From: Flagellimonas hymeniacidonis
GTDB taxonomy: Bacteria; Bacteroidota; Bacteroidia; Flavobacteriales; Flavobacteriaceae
Assembly (NCBI RefSeq): GCF_008040165.1
Contig: NZ_VRUR01000001.1
Coordinates: 1,259,349 to 1,323,348, forward strand
Direction: 5' to 3'
DNA: 64,000 bases
In this document: positions 39,266 to 47,341 of the stretch, piece after piece
How positions within the stretch are numbered: position 1 is the first letter of the stretch
Layout: the number at the start of each line of letters is the position of its first letter
Notes under the pieces: model-generated
The model's input: only the letters and a program-made list of their open reading frames with translations
Told to the model about the DNA's origin: nothing
Database searches by the model: none
Program-made: the position numbers and the translations under genes

Positions 39266-39460
39266 AAGTATTTTGGTAGTGTTGTCTCCCTAAAAAGCTA
39301 TGCCGAGCAAGATTGAAGGGCGAGACTTCAGGCTTATACTAAAGACCTCTTGCCCAAAACCCCACCCTTCAATCCAAAAGAACCATCCATCAATTTAGCC
39401 CAGATTTAAAGAATAGAATCTTCGAACTTCACTTATCGGTTGCTAAATAATCATTAAAAA
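39266..39460 (+). repeat. intergenic repeat unit 5 of the array
   Basis: Short module 1 (39266-39296), a diverged module 2 (39297-39350, TGCCGAGCAAGATTGAAGGG), no heptad repeats, and module 3 (39355-39460). Confidence 0.8.
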
Positions 39461-39476
39461 GATTTTTAGCTTAACA

Positions 39477-39918
39477 TTAGACAACATTTGAGAAACTCAA
39501 TCTGAATGGAATTAAAGTCAATATCTGGACAACAAAAGAGAACTTTACTTGACTTTTACAACCCAAAAGAATGGCCATCGCAATGGAAAAAAATGCCTGA
39601 AATGATGTGTGAATTAATTAAAACACTCGAATTGATTGACCACGAACCTGTTTGGGTATTTACATCTCATGCTGAGCTGTTATTTACGAATAAAGATGAC
39701 TATCAGGATTGGCAAGTTTTAGTGAAAGTAATTGAAATAGATAAAAAGCAATATTATAAAATAACTGCTGCGCAAGAGAATCCGTGGCATCATTTAACTG
39801 GATTTTCGGATAATCATAATAGTGCAGCTGAATTAGTTATATCTGGATTATCGGTTTCGGCTATTGGGAAAAATCGAAATATTTTTCTGGACTCGAACTG
39901 ATAAAAAACGTTGTCTAA
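39477..39918. repeat. inverted repeat pair flanking the fourth array gene
   Basis: TTAGACAAC (39477-39485) before the gene and its exact inverted copy GTTGTCTAA (39910-39918) after it. The similarity extends a few bases on the right side (TTAGACAACRTTT). Confidence 0.6.
39506..39901 (+). CDS. hypothetical protein of the array (131 aa)
   Basis: Fourth gene of the array; not recognised. Soluble, with tryptophan-rich stretches (PKEWPSQWKKMPEMM; EPVWVFTSHAELLFT; NPWHHLTGFSD). It looks like a small alpha+beta protein. An inverted repeat brackets it and it follows the last repeat unit. Size and solitary nature would fit an immunity-type protein or a cassette gene; neither is shown. Confidence 0.7.
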   Translation: MELKSISGQQKRTLLDFYNPKEWPSQWKKMPEMMCELIKTLELIDHEPVWVFTSHAELLFTNKDDYQDWQVLVKVIEIDKKQYYKITAAQENPWHHLTGFSDNHNSAAELVISGLSVSAIGKNRNIFLDSN

Positions 39919-40004
39919 CAATGGCTATAATCCATTAAGGTCTCAACTGCTCCTTCAACAAAATTAGGACTACATTACCCGAAGTGAGGTTTAAAGTAAT
40001 CCCA

Positions 40005-40574
40005 TTACCCCAAAACCTCATCTATCTGAACCATATGCCGTTCTATATGGCAGAGCAAAAATTCAAAAGCCTCTGGCAAATAGAAATTGACAATCGGGCC
40101 AATGGCCGAGGTAATCTTTATTTTGGCGACATCCTTACTTCTGCTTTTTAGGATAGATTGTTTTAAATGATCGTGGAGTGTAAAAAACTCAGCGAAAACA
40201 ATATTAATTTTCTCCCTATTTAGGTCTTTATTGCTCAATAATGGCTCAAAACGCTTAAGGGTCTTCATTTTCCATTTCCGCACGCCATTTTTTGGTCGTT
40301 GGCCAGCAATAACCAGTTTTTGCCATGCCCTAGCTTTGAATTCTACAGGGACAGAGTCAACGGTGGGTAATTTGGTAAAGGCTTCGTCCAGTTTTGGCAT
40401 GTACATTCCATAAGCGATGTTCAAATGGGCTATTACTTCCACCACATTCCAAGACTTTGAATTTGGTGTAGCGATTAATTGGGAAATATCCAGCCCTTGA
40501 ATTGTTTTTACATGGTTCAAGATTCCATTTAGACGTTGAATTTGATTTTCAGAAGAGATGAGCAAGCTTGCCAT
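40005..40574 (-). CDS. DinB-like four-helix protein (189 aa)
   Basis: Helical bundle of the DinB/YfiT type. Metal-ligand-like histidines appear in VIAHLN (about residue 50), FTLHDHL and CHIERHMVQ near the C-terminus. The family includes thiol-dependent transferases in other phyla; the activity here is unknown. A bracket repeat (40654-40672) lies between this gene and the AhpD-like gene upstream. Confidence 0.82.
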   Translation of the reverse strand: MASLLISSENQIQRLNGILNHVKTIQGLDISQLIATPNSKSWNVVEVIAHLNIAYGMYMPKLDEAFTKLPTVDSVPVEFKARAWQKLVIAGQRPKNGVRKWKMKTLKRFEPLLSNKDLNREKINIVFAEFFTLHDHLKQSILKSRSKDVAKIKITSAIGPIVNFYLPEAFEFLLCHIERHMVQIDEVLG

Positions 40575-40674
40575 AACTGTTCGTTTTTTGATTGGAACAA
40601 AGTTCAGTTATACCCCATCAATAAATGTTGATGTAAATCAAGAAATCTCACTGTCAGACATCTGATTTCTGATA

Positions 40675-41277
40675 TCAGTATCTACTCCCATCATGTTTTC
40701 CTTCTTCCCAACCATGCTTGCCAAGATATTGTTCCCCGCTTTCTACAGCCCCTTCCTCAATAGAAGTGCCCATAGAATCGTTCCAACGGTTCAGGTATCC
40801 AAACAAAGAAATTACCCCTAGCATTTCCACAATTTCGCCTTCATTCCAATGCTCATGTAGGCGAGCCTTGATTTCGGCATCCACCCCATTTGGAACTTGG
40901 GAGGCAACCAGAGAGAAATCTAGGGCAGCACGCTCAGCATCCGAAAAGGCAGGATGTGTTCGGTACTCCCAAATATTGTCCAACTGCTCTTGTTCCGCAC
41001 CGTAACGTTCCGCAGCTCTTATGGCATGTGCTTGGCAATACCGGCATCCGGTGGCATTACTGCTCACCCAGGCAATCATCCGTTTTAGTGCCGAAGTCAC
41101 CCTGCCCTCATTGGCCATTACCGCTTTGTTAAGGTTAATAAAGGCTTTTGAAATTGCTGGCCTATGCTGCATGGTCAATACCGAGTTTGGGCAAAACCCA
41201 AGCGTCTCGTTAAAGAATGCTGCAAGCTCTTTTGTCTCTGGATCATGATTTGGGTCAAGCGGATTTACTAATGCCAT
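40675..41277 (-). CDS. AhpD-like/carboxymuconolactone decarboxylase family protein (200 aa)
   Basis: Peroxidase-related protein with the redox motif C78-R-Y-C81 followed by H84 (GCRYCQAHAIRAAERYG), as in AhpD. Two helical halves, with the second ending EIVEMLGVISLFGYLNRWND. In AhpD the CxxC pair reduces peroxides through lipoyl or other thiol donors; the donor here is unknown. It is divergent from an OsmC peroxidase gene across a 55-base gap, so the two may share stress control. Confidence 0.88.
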   Translation of the reverse strand: MALVNPLDPNHDPETKELAAFFNETLGFCPNSVLTMQHRPAISKAFINLNKAVMANEGRVTSALKRMIAWVSSNATGCRYCQAHAIRAAERYGAEQEQLDNIWEYRTHPAFSDAERAALDFSLVASQVPNGVDAEIKARLHEHWNEGEIVEMLGVISLFGYLNRWNDSMGTSIEEGAVESGEQYLGKHGWEEGKHDGSRY

Positions 41278-41332
41278 AAGTGCGGTTTTAAATTGTATTT
41301 TTGAAGGCTACAAGAAACAAAAATTTGACATC

Positions 41333-41755
41333 ATGACAAATCATATCACCACCAAATGGCTAGGCGAAATGGCCTTTGAAAGCAACAACCCTTCAGGACT
41401 ACATTTTAAAATTGATGCAGGGCCAGATGATGGTGGTAAAGGAGAAGGATTTCGCCCCAAAGCACTTATGCTTTCTTCTCTTGCTGGTTGCTCTGGACTG
41501 GATGTTGCTTCGCTCATTAAAAAAATGAAATTGGAAGTAGATGATTTTAGCATTGAAACCATAGCCAATCTAACGGATGAGCATCCAAAATACTATGATA
41601 CGGTGACCATTGAATATCATTTTCACGGATCAAACTTACACGAGGCCAAGCTTAAAAAAGCAGTTGACCTTTCTATTGAAAAATATTGTGGGGTAATGGA
41701 AATGTTTAGAAGATTTGCAAAATTGGAAATCAAAACGATTTTTCATCATAAGTAA
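41333..41755 (+). CDS. OsmC family peroxiredoxin-like protein (140 aa)
   Basis: Thiol peroxidase fold with the two family cysteines at C53 (LAGCSGLD) and C119 (EKYCGVMEM). Such proteins reduce organic hydroperoxides. The upstream gap holds TATTTTTG (41296-41303), an exact TAnnTTTG -7 match, but no convincing -33 TTG at the right distance. Divergent from the AhpD-like gene. Confidence 0.92.
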   Translation: MTNHITTKWLGEMAFESNNPSGLHFKIDAGPDDGGKGEGFRPKALMLSSLAGCSGLDVASLIKKMKLEVDDFSIETIANLTDEHPKYYDTVTIEYHFHGSNLHEAKLKKAVDLSIEKYCGVMEMFRRFAKLEIKTIFHHK

Positions 41756-41758
41756 AAC

Positions 41759-42245
41759 AAGTTCAAAAAAATAAGCTCAAGTTCAAAATACGGGTATAAG
41801 TATAAGAAATTGACTTACATTTAATATCAGTTTCAGCCTCAGAATCAATTCATAGAAAATATGAGCAATAAAAAATTTGATTTAGAGGATAGATTTGTTG
41901 AATTGGCGGCAAGCATCGCTTTATTTTGCAAAGGGTTGCCTTCGGATTTCACTGGACAATATTATGGCAATCAATTGCTTCGCTCTGGAGGAAGTGCAGC
42001 GTTGAACTTTGGAGAAGTCCAAGGAACCAATACAAATAGAGACTATCGTTTTAAAGCATCATTGGTTTTAAAAGAGTTGAAAGAATCAAGAGTGAACTTA
42101 AGAATCTTGAATAAAATCAACTACGGTCCGGAACAAACTCAGCACCAACTTTTGGATGAAATTGAACAACTGGTCAAGATTATCTCTACCGTTATCAAAA
42201 ACAAAACCCCTTGAATTTGAACTTAATTTTTGAACTTGAACTTAG
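41759..42245. repeat. imperfect inverted repeats flanking the four-helix-bundle gene
   Basis: Left: AAGTTCAAAAAAATAAGC and following bases (41759-41790). Right: 42211-42245, whose reverse complement reads CTAAGTTCAAGTTCAAAAA and on. Both are built from GTTCAA steps and match in inverted orientation over about 25 bases with gaps. Confidence 0.6.
41861..42214 (+). CDS. four-helix-bundle (S23/Avd-like) protein (117 aa)
   Basis: Belongs to the group that includes the protein encoded in 23S rRNA intervening sequences and the Avd-like proteins of diversity-generating retroelements. Typical marks are LEDRFVELAASIALFCKGLP, the RSGGSAALNFGEVQG turn, and the ELKESRVNLRIL helix. No reverse transcriptase or variable repeat is nearby, so it is not part of a retroelement here. 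Its unusual feature is the pair of flanking inverted repeats, which suggests that the gene and its flanks moved as a unit. Confidence 0.85.
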   Translation: MSNKKFDLEDRFVELAASIALFCKGLPSDFTGQYYGNQLLRSGGSAALNFGEVQGTNTNRDYRFKASLVLKELKESRVNLRILNKINYGPEQTQHQLLDEIEQLVKIISTVIKNKTP

Positions 42246-42248
42246 CCC

Positions 42249-43937
42249 ATGAGATGGACCATAAAACCAAAACCTACCCCAAAAGACATTGACCGACTTT
42301 CAAAAGAACTTAAGATAGATAGTTTGGTGGCACAATTGCTTTTGCAACGTGGAATAACTACGTACCAAGAGGCAAAAGATTTTTTCCGACCACAGCTTTC
42401 CCATTTGCATGATCCTTTTTTAATGAAAGATATGGATAAAGCCGTGGAACGAATAGAATTGGCTATAGCCAACCATGAAAATATTTTGGTTTACGGGGAT
42501 TATGATGTGGATGGCACCACAGCGGTAGCGTTATTATCCTCTTATCTTTTGGAAGAGTACCCCAATGTTGCTACCTATATTCCGGATCGTTATGCGGAAG
42601 GATATGGTGTCTCTCTACAAGGAATTGATTTTGCTTCTGACAATGATTTTACCTTGATTATAGCATTGGATTGCGGTGTAAAAGCAATTCAACAAGTAAA
42701 ATACGCGAAGCAAAAAGGTATTGATTTTATTGTTTGTGATCATCACAGACCAGGTGAAGAAATGCCTGAAGCAGTAGCTATATTGGACCCAAAACGGCCA
42801 GATTGTGAATATCCCTATAAAGAACTTTGTGGTTGTGGGGTGGGTTTTAAGCTTATTCAAGCATTAGCATTAAAAAAAGGCGAAGGCATAGATGATCTTA
42901 TTCCTTATTTGGATTTGGTAGCCACTGCCATTGGAGCGGATATTGTTCCAATCGATGGGGAAAATAGAGTACTTGCCTATTTTGGACTGCAAGTCATTAA
43001 TACAAACCCAAGAATTGGATTTAAAGCCATTATTGATCAAATAAAAAAGAAGGAACTTACCATTACAGATGTTGTTTTTATAATTGCTCCTCGAATAAAT
43101 GCAGCCGGAAGAATGAAACATGGTCAACATGCAGTGGACCTTTTGGTAGAAACAGATTTGACAATTGCCTCTGAATTCGCAGCAGAAATTGAGCAGTTTA
43201 ATTCAGACAGAAGAAACCTTGATAAAGAGATTACAGAAGAGGCGCTTCAACAGATACAAAAAAACAAAGAGGAAGATAGATTCACATCCGTTGTGTATGA
43301 TGAAAATTGGCATAAAGGAGTTATCGGAATCGTTGCATCCAGGCTTACAGAAACCTACTATCGCCCAACATTGGTTTTTACTAAAAGCGGAGATAAGTTG
43401 GCAGCTTCAGCTAGATCTGTAAAAGGATTTGATGTATACAACGCTTTGGAAGGATGTTCTGATTGTTTGGAACAGTTTGGCGGACATAAATATGCTGCGG
43501 GATTGACGTTATTGGAAGAGCAGTATGAAGCCTTTAAGAACCAGTTTGAAAAGGTTGTTTCTGAAACCATTGACCCAAACTTATTGGAACCTGAACTTAA
43601 GGTAGATGCCATAATAGAATTACATCAAATAAATGACAAGCTCATGCGAATTTTAAAACAGTTTGCACCCTTTGGCCCAAGTAATATGACTCCAGTTTTT
43701 ATGTCTGAAAAAATCCAGGATACCGGATATGCCAAGGGTGTTGGGGGTGGAGAAAAACATCTAAAACTAACCGCTTTTCAAAAGGATTCTACGCCTATTG
43801 GGGCCATTGGTTTTAATTTGGGAGGCAAATTGGAAAGTGTCAAAAACAAAAATTCATTTGATGCGGTTTTTTCTTTGGATGAAAATGAGTGGAACGGAAA
43901 TGTAAGTCTTCAGCTAAAACTTAGAGATATTCGCTAG
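42249..43937 (+). CDS. recJ: single-stranded-DNA-specific exonuclease RecJ (562 aa)
   Basis: 5'-3' ssDNA exonuclease of the RecFOR and mismatch-repair pathways. The DHH-superfamily motifs are clear: DYDVDGTTAVAL (about residues 82-93), the CDHHRPGEE motif, DLVATAIGADIVP, the NAAGRM motif, and a DHHA1 domain with FGGHKYAAGLTL around 420. The C-terminal OB-fold is present. Full family length. It begins 34 bases after the four-helix gene and is 6 bases from the MFS gene, so those two are co-transcribed. Confidence 0.96.
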   Translation: MRWTIKPKPTPKDIDRLSKELKIDSLVAQLLLQRGITTYQEAKDFFRPQLSHLHDPFLMKDMDKAVERIELAIANHENILVYGDYDVDGTTAVALLSSYLLEEYPNVATYIPDRYAEGYGVSLQGIDFASDNDFTLIIALDCGVKAIQQVKYAKQKGIDFIVCDHHRPGEEMPEAVAILDPKRPDCEYPYKELCGCGVGFKLIQALALKKGEGIDDLIPYLDLVATAIGADIVPIDGENRVLAYFGLQVINTNPRIGFKAIIDQIKKKELTITDVVFIIAPRINAAGRMKHGQHAVDLLVETDLTIASEFAAEIEQFNSDRRNLDKEITEEALQQIQKNKEEDRFTSVVYDENWHKGVIGIVASRLTETYYRPTLVFTKSGDKLAASARSVKGFDVYNALEGCSDCLEQFGGHKYAAGLTLLEEQYEAFKNQFEKVVSETIDPNLLEPELKVDAIIELHQINDKLMRILKQFAPFGPSNMTPVFMSEKIQDTGYAKGVGGGEKHLKLTAFQKDSTPIGAIGFNLGGKLESVKNKNSFDAVFSLDENEWNGNVSLQLKLRDIR

Positions 43938-43943
43938 TACCAT

Positions 43944-45200
43944 ATGGATCCCTACGCAGCCTTACGTTATAAAGAATTCAATATCTTTCTGATAGTCCGT
44001 TTTGCCATGGTCTTTGCTTGGTCCATGCAATTTATCGTTATTGAATGGCAGGTATACTCCTTGACCAAAGATCCTTTGTCTCTTGGAATTATTGGTTTAA
44101 TGGAGGTTATTCCCGCAGTATTAATGGCACTTTTTGCGGGGCATATTGTTGACCAGAAAGAAAAAAGAAATTTACTGATCAAATGCATTCTTGGGTTTTC
44201 TGTTATTAGTCTGGGCCTATTTTTTGTCAGTGATCCATCAATGGAAGCAGTCCTATCTCCAAAGGGAATTTTATATATCATTTACTTTTTGGTCTTTCTG
44301 GGAGGTTTGGTTCGTGCCTTTTTGGGCCCTACCATATTTTCATTGATTGCATTGATTGTTCCCAAGAAAATATACCCAAATGCTGCCACATGGAGTAGTT
44401 CCACTTGGCAAATGGCATCTGTTTTAGGTCCTGCACTTGCTGGTTTTTCAATCAGTTGGATTGGAGTCCATTGGTCCATGTGTGTGATTTTTGGTTTTTC
44501 ACTTTTTGCTTTGCTTTTTCTGCTCAAGATTCCGAAAAAACCCATTTTAAACCCCAAAATTGGAGAACCGGTTTTACAAAGTTTAAAAGACGGGTTGAAA
44601 TTTGTTTTTAATAGTCACGCCATTTCCGGAGCATTAACCTTGGATATGATTGCGGTACTCTTTGGGGGTGCTGTAGCACTTTTGCCTATTTATGCTCAAG
44701 ATATTTTACATGTAGGTTCAGAAGGCTTTGGTATTTTGAGGGCTGCACCTGCTGTGGGAGCGTCCATCACGATGTTGGGATCAACTAGATTTCCTTTGCA
44801 TAAATATGCAGGTAAAAAATTGCTATGGGCGGTATTTGCTTTTGGCATTTGTATTATCGTTTTTGGTATTTCCACCTCTTTTTGGCTTTCTGTTGCAGCC
44901 TTGTTTTTAAGTGGTGCGGTAGATGGTGTTTCCATGATCATTCGCCAGACGATATTGCAGTTAAAAACACCGGATAATATGAGAGGACGGGTTGCTTCGG
45001 TAAATTCTATTTTTGTGGGGTCTTCCAACGAGCTTGGAGCTTTTGAAAGTGGATTGGCAGCAAAACTTTTGGGTACGGTTTCCGCAGTAGTCTTCGGGGG
45101 TTGTATGACTCTTTTGACCGTTGGAATAACGGCAATAGTTTCCCCAAAGTTCAGAAAATTGGACCTTCAAAAGGACATTGAGGAACATGAAAAAGACTAG
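43944..45200 (+). CDS. MFS transporter, MFS_3-like (418 aa)
   Basis: About twelve membrane helices with the FAGHIVDQKEKR loop between helices 2 and 3 (a variant of the MFS GxxxDRxGRR motif). A DNMRGRVASVNSIFVG segment typical of the EntS/MFS_3 group sits in the second half. Likely an exporter; the substrate is unknown. Its last bases overlap the lpxH gene tail to tail by 4 bases. Confidence 0.9.
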   Translation: MDPYAALRYKEFNIFLIVRFAMVFAWSMQFIVIEWQVYSLTKDPLSLGIIGLMEVIPAVLMALFAGHIVDQKEKRNLLIKCILGFSVISLGLFFVSDPSMEAVLSPKGILYIIYFLVFLGGLVRAFLGPTIFSLIALIVPKKIYPNAATWSSSTWQMASVLGPALAGFSISWIGVHWSMCVIFGFSLFALLFLLKIPKKPILNPKIGEPVLQSLKDGLKFVFNSHAISGALTLDMIAVLFGGAVALLPIYAQDILHVGSEGFGILRAAPAVGASITMLGSTRFPLHKYAGKKLLWAVFAFGICIIVFGISTSFWLSVAALFLSGAVDGVSMIIRQTILQLKTPDNMRGRVASVNSIFVGSSNELGAFESGLAAKLLGTVSAVVFGGCMTLLTVGITAIVSPKFRKLDLQKDIEEHEKD

Positions 45201-45964
45201 TCTTCCAGTTTCTCAAGAGATAGCTTTTCACCATCAAATACGGCGTAGGTAAAATATGAAATCCAGTCCCCTAAATTGGTATAAGTGGATGTGTCATTTA
45301 GTTTTATTTCCATGGGAAGGTGGCGATGTCCAAAAACAAAATGATCGTAGTGCTGTTCCTCCAGTTTTCTTTTGGCATATAGAATCAACCATTCCTTATC
45401 TTCTCCTAAAAAAGAAGCATCAGCCTCACCAGAAATAATCCGGTTATTTATAGAAAGATGTTGTGCCAACCGTACTCCCAAATCTGGGTGCAACCATCTA
45501 AAAAACCATTGGGCAACAGGGTTGGTAAATACTTTTTTCATGCGCTTAAACCCTTTATCAGAAGGTCCCAGACCATCACCATGGCCTAAAAAAAACGAAG
45601 TATCATTAATAAGATATTGCTGAGGTTTATGGTAAACGGGAATATTCAGTTCTTCTTCAAAATACCCGTTCATCCATAGATCATGGTTGCCTACAAAATA
45701 GGTAATTGGAATACCCATGTCGGATAGCTCAGCAAGTTTGCCCAAGGTTCGCGTAAATCCCTTTGGAACAACGGTTTTGTATTCAAACCAGAAATCAAAG
45801 AGATCTCCCATTAAAAAAATAGCGGAGGCATCTTCTTTTATGGAATCTAACCAAGCCACAAATTTTTTCTCCCTGGGCAAACTTTCTTTTAAAGAAGGTG
45901 CGCCCAAATGATTATCGCTAGCGAAATAAATTTTTTTGCCTTTAGGAAGTTGTAGCTTCTTCAT
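45197..45964 (-). CDS. lpxH: UDP-2,3-diacylglucosamine diphosphatase (255 aa)
   Basis: Fourth step of lipid A synthesis: splits UDP-diacylglucosamine to lipid X and UMP. Calcineurin-fold metal ligands are visible in order: SDNHLG (D and H), GDLFDFW, GNHDLW, the HGDG motif and FGHRHLP. Length matches. The enzyme acts on the inner face of the inner membrane. 34 bases separate it from the DUF3592 gene upstream. Confidence 0.93.
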   Translation of the reverse strand: MKKLQLPKGKKIYFASDNHLGAPSLKESLPREKKFVAWLDSIKEDASAIFLMGDLFDFWFEYKTVVPKGFTRTLGKLAELSDMGIPITYFVGNHDLWMNGYFEEELNIPVYHKPQQYLINDTSFFLGHGDGLGPSDKGFKRMKKVFTNPVAQWFFRWLHPDLGVRLAQHLSINNRIISGEADASFLGEDKEWLILYAKRKLEEQHYDHFVFGHRHLPMEIKLNDTSTYTNLGDWISYFTYAVFDGEKLSLEKLED

Positions 45965-45998
45965 GGAATAAATATACAGCTATATGTGATTTGAAATA

Positions 45999-46427
45999 TT
46001 AAAAGTACGTATACCACAGATAACTTCCTCCTAGAATGAGAAAAGGAGAGGCAATCATTCCCAAAATAATACTCCAACGGTATAGTCCCCAAAAAGAGAT
46101 GGTTTTTACATGGGTCTTATTTCTTCCGTCATAAACGATTTTAATATTTTGACCAATATCGTATGCAGCGGGACGGGATTTAATAGTACTTTCAAAAGAA
46201 TGGACATTTTTCTGACGGTCCTTGAATTCAAAAACGGGGGCATAAGTAGTGCCATCATCGCTTTGGTAAGGAATCAATTGTGTGACTTTGGCCGTGGTGC
46301 GGATGCCTTTTTCCAACAGCAATTCTGTTTTATTGTATTGATTATATGCGGAATACATTAAAAACCCGCCCAACAAAAAGAAAAACCAATATAGTAGTAC
46401 CCACATATGCCACTTGGTTTTGGACAT
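45999..46427 (-). CDS. DUF3592 membrane protein (142 aa)
   Basis: Two membrane helices (about 7-25 and 115-137) flank a soluble beta-rich domain (about 35-110, YAPVFEFKDRQKNVHSFES and IKIVYDGRNKTHV), which is the DUF3592 layout. Function unknown. Its start is 2 bases from the stop of the 37-residue membrane protein upstream. Confidence 0.82.
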   Translation of the reverse strand: MSKTKWHMWVLLYWFFFLLGGFLMYSAYNQYNKTELLLEKGIRTTAKVTQLIPYQSDDGTTYAPVFEFKDRQKNVHSFESTIKSRPAAYDIGQNIKIVYDGRNKTHVKTISFWGLYRWSIILGMIASPFLILGGSYLWYTYF

Positions 46428-46429
46428 GG

Positions 46430-46543
46430 TTACCTTTTAAACCGTCTTTGGTTACGAATCCTGGTAATGATATAAACCACTATGACCAACAATGCCAATA
46501 AAGGAAGAACAATATCACTATTTAAAAAAGAAAGAATATCCAT
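46430..46543 (-). CDS. small single-pass membrane protein (37 aa)
   Basis: A short frame starting at ATG 46541-46543 and ending two bases before the DUF3592 gene, while its start is 4 bases after the enoyl-CoA hydratase stop. The peptide MDILSFLNSDIVLPLL and on has one hydrophobic helix (about 11-27) followed by a basic tail ending RNQRRFKR, a positive-inside single-pass protein. Its exact fit in the operon is the main support. Function unknown. Confidence 0.6.
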   Translation of the reverse strand: MDILSFLNSDIVLPLLALLVIVVYIITRIRNQRRFKR

Positions 46544-46547
46544 AATA

Positions 46548-47315
46548 TTACTTCTTAAACTTCTCCAAAGCTGTTTTAGTATTTGGCGACAAGGAAAGTT
46601 TACCTGAAGCTTCTGCCCTTTCTAGCAACAATTTGCCCCAATGCTCTGTGCCTTCCCACAGCACGCGTTTCATTTCTGAGAGCGCCTCGGAGTTATAAGA
46701 AGCGAGTTTTTGAACATGAAATTCCAATTCTTTATCCATTTCCGCAATAGAATCATACACTTTGGAAAACAGACCTTTTTCTTTGGCCCAATAGGCATTT
46801 TTCCATTCTGTTGGAACTAACGAAAGTTCGGAAAGTCCAGCTGTCCCAATTTTACGTTCAACTGCTGGCGCAATAACCAAAGGAGCAATACCAATGGAGA
46901 TTTCTGAAAGCTTTATGGAAGCTGCCTCAGTAGCGTAAACATAATCACAGGCTGAAGCCAAACCAACTCCCCCGCCAACGGCTTTCCCTTGTACTCGCCC
47001 AACAATTGGCTTTTTGCAAGTTCTCATGGCATTGATTACATTGGCAAAACCACTGAAAAAGGCTTTCCCTTCTTTAAGATTTGAGATGGCCACCAATTCA
47101 TCAAATGATGCTCCTGCACAAAAAGCCCGTTCTCCTTCAGATTTTAAAACGATTAGGGAAACCCCATCATTTCCAGAAAGTTTGTTGAATTCGTTAGTAA
47201 GGCGTTCCAGCAATTCCGAAACAAAAGAATTACTGGCGGGATGGCCAAATTCAACAATTGCGATTCTGTTTTCAATTTTTGTATAGAGACTTCCGTTAGA
47301 TCTATCTGTAGACAT
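46548..47315 (-). CDS. enoyl-CoA hydratase/isomerase family protein (255 aa)
   Basis: Crotonase-fold enzyme. The oxyanion-hole segments are ERAFCAGASFDEL (about 65-77) and VQGKAVGGGVGLASACDY (about 108-125), followed by SEISIGIAPLV. A glutamate at the usual catalytic position is not clearly placed, so hydratase or isomerase activity cannot be distinguished. First gene of a run that also contains the small membrane protein and DUF3592. Confidence 0.9.
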   Translation of the reverse strand: MSTDRSNGSLYTKIENRIAIVEFGHPASNSFVSELLERLTNEFNKLSGNDGVSLIVLKSEGERAFCAGASFDELVAISNLKEGKAFFSGFANVINAMRTCKKPIVGRVQGKAVGGGVGLASACDYVYATEAASIKLSEISIGIAPLVIAPAVERKIGTAGLSELSLVPTEWKNAYWAKEKGLFSKVYDSIAEMDKELEFHVQKLASYNSEALSEMKRVLWEGTEHWGKLLLERAEASGKLSLSPNTKTALEKFKK

Positions 47316-47341
47316 TATTGTAGCTTCTTTATGGCACTAAA

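Noticed and set aside
36221..39923. A true integron
   Set aside because: No integrase and no clean attC pair could be read; only a cassette-like organisation is claimed.
41861..42214. Part of a diversity-generating retroelement
   Set aside because: The Avd-like gene has no reverse transcriptase, template repeat or variable repeat nearby.
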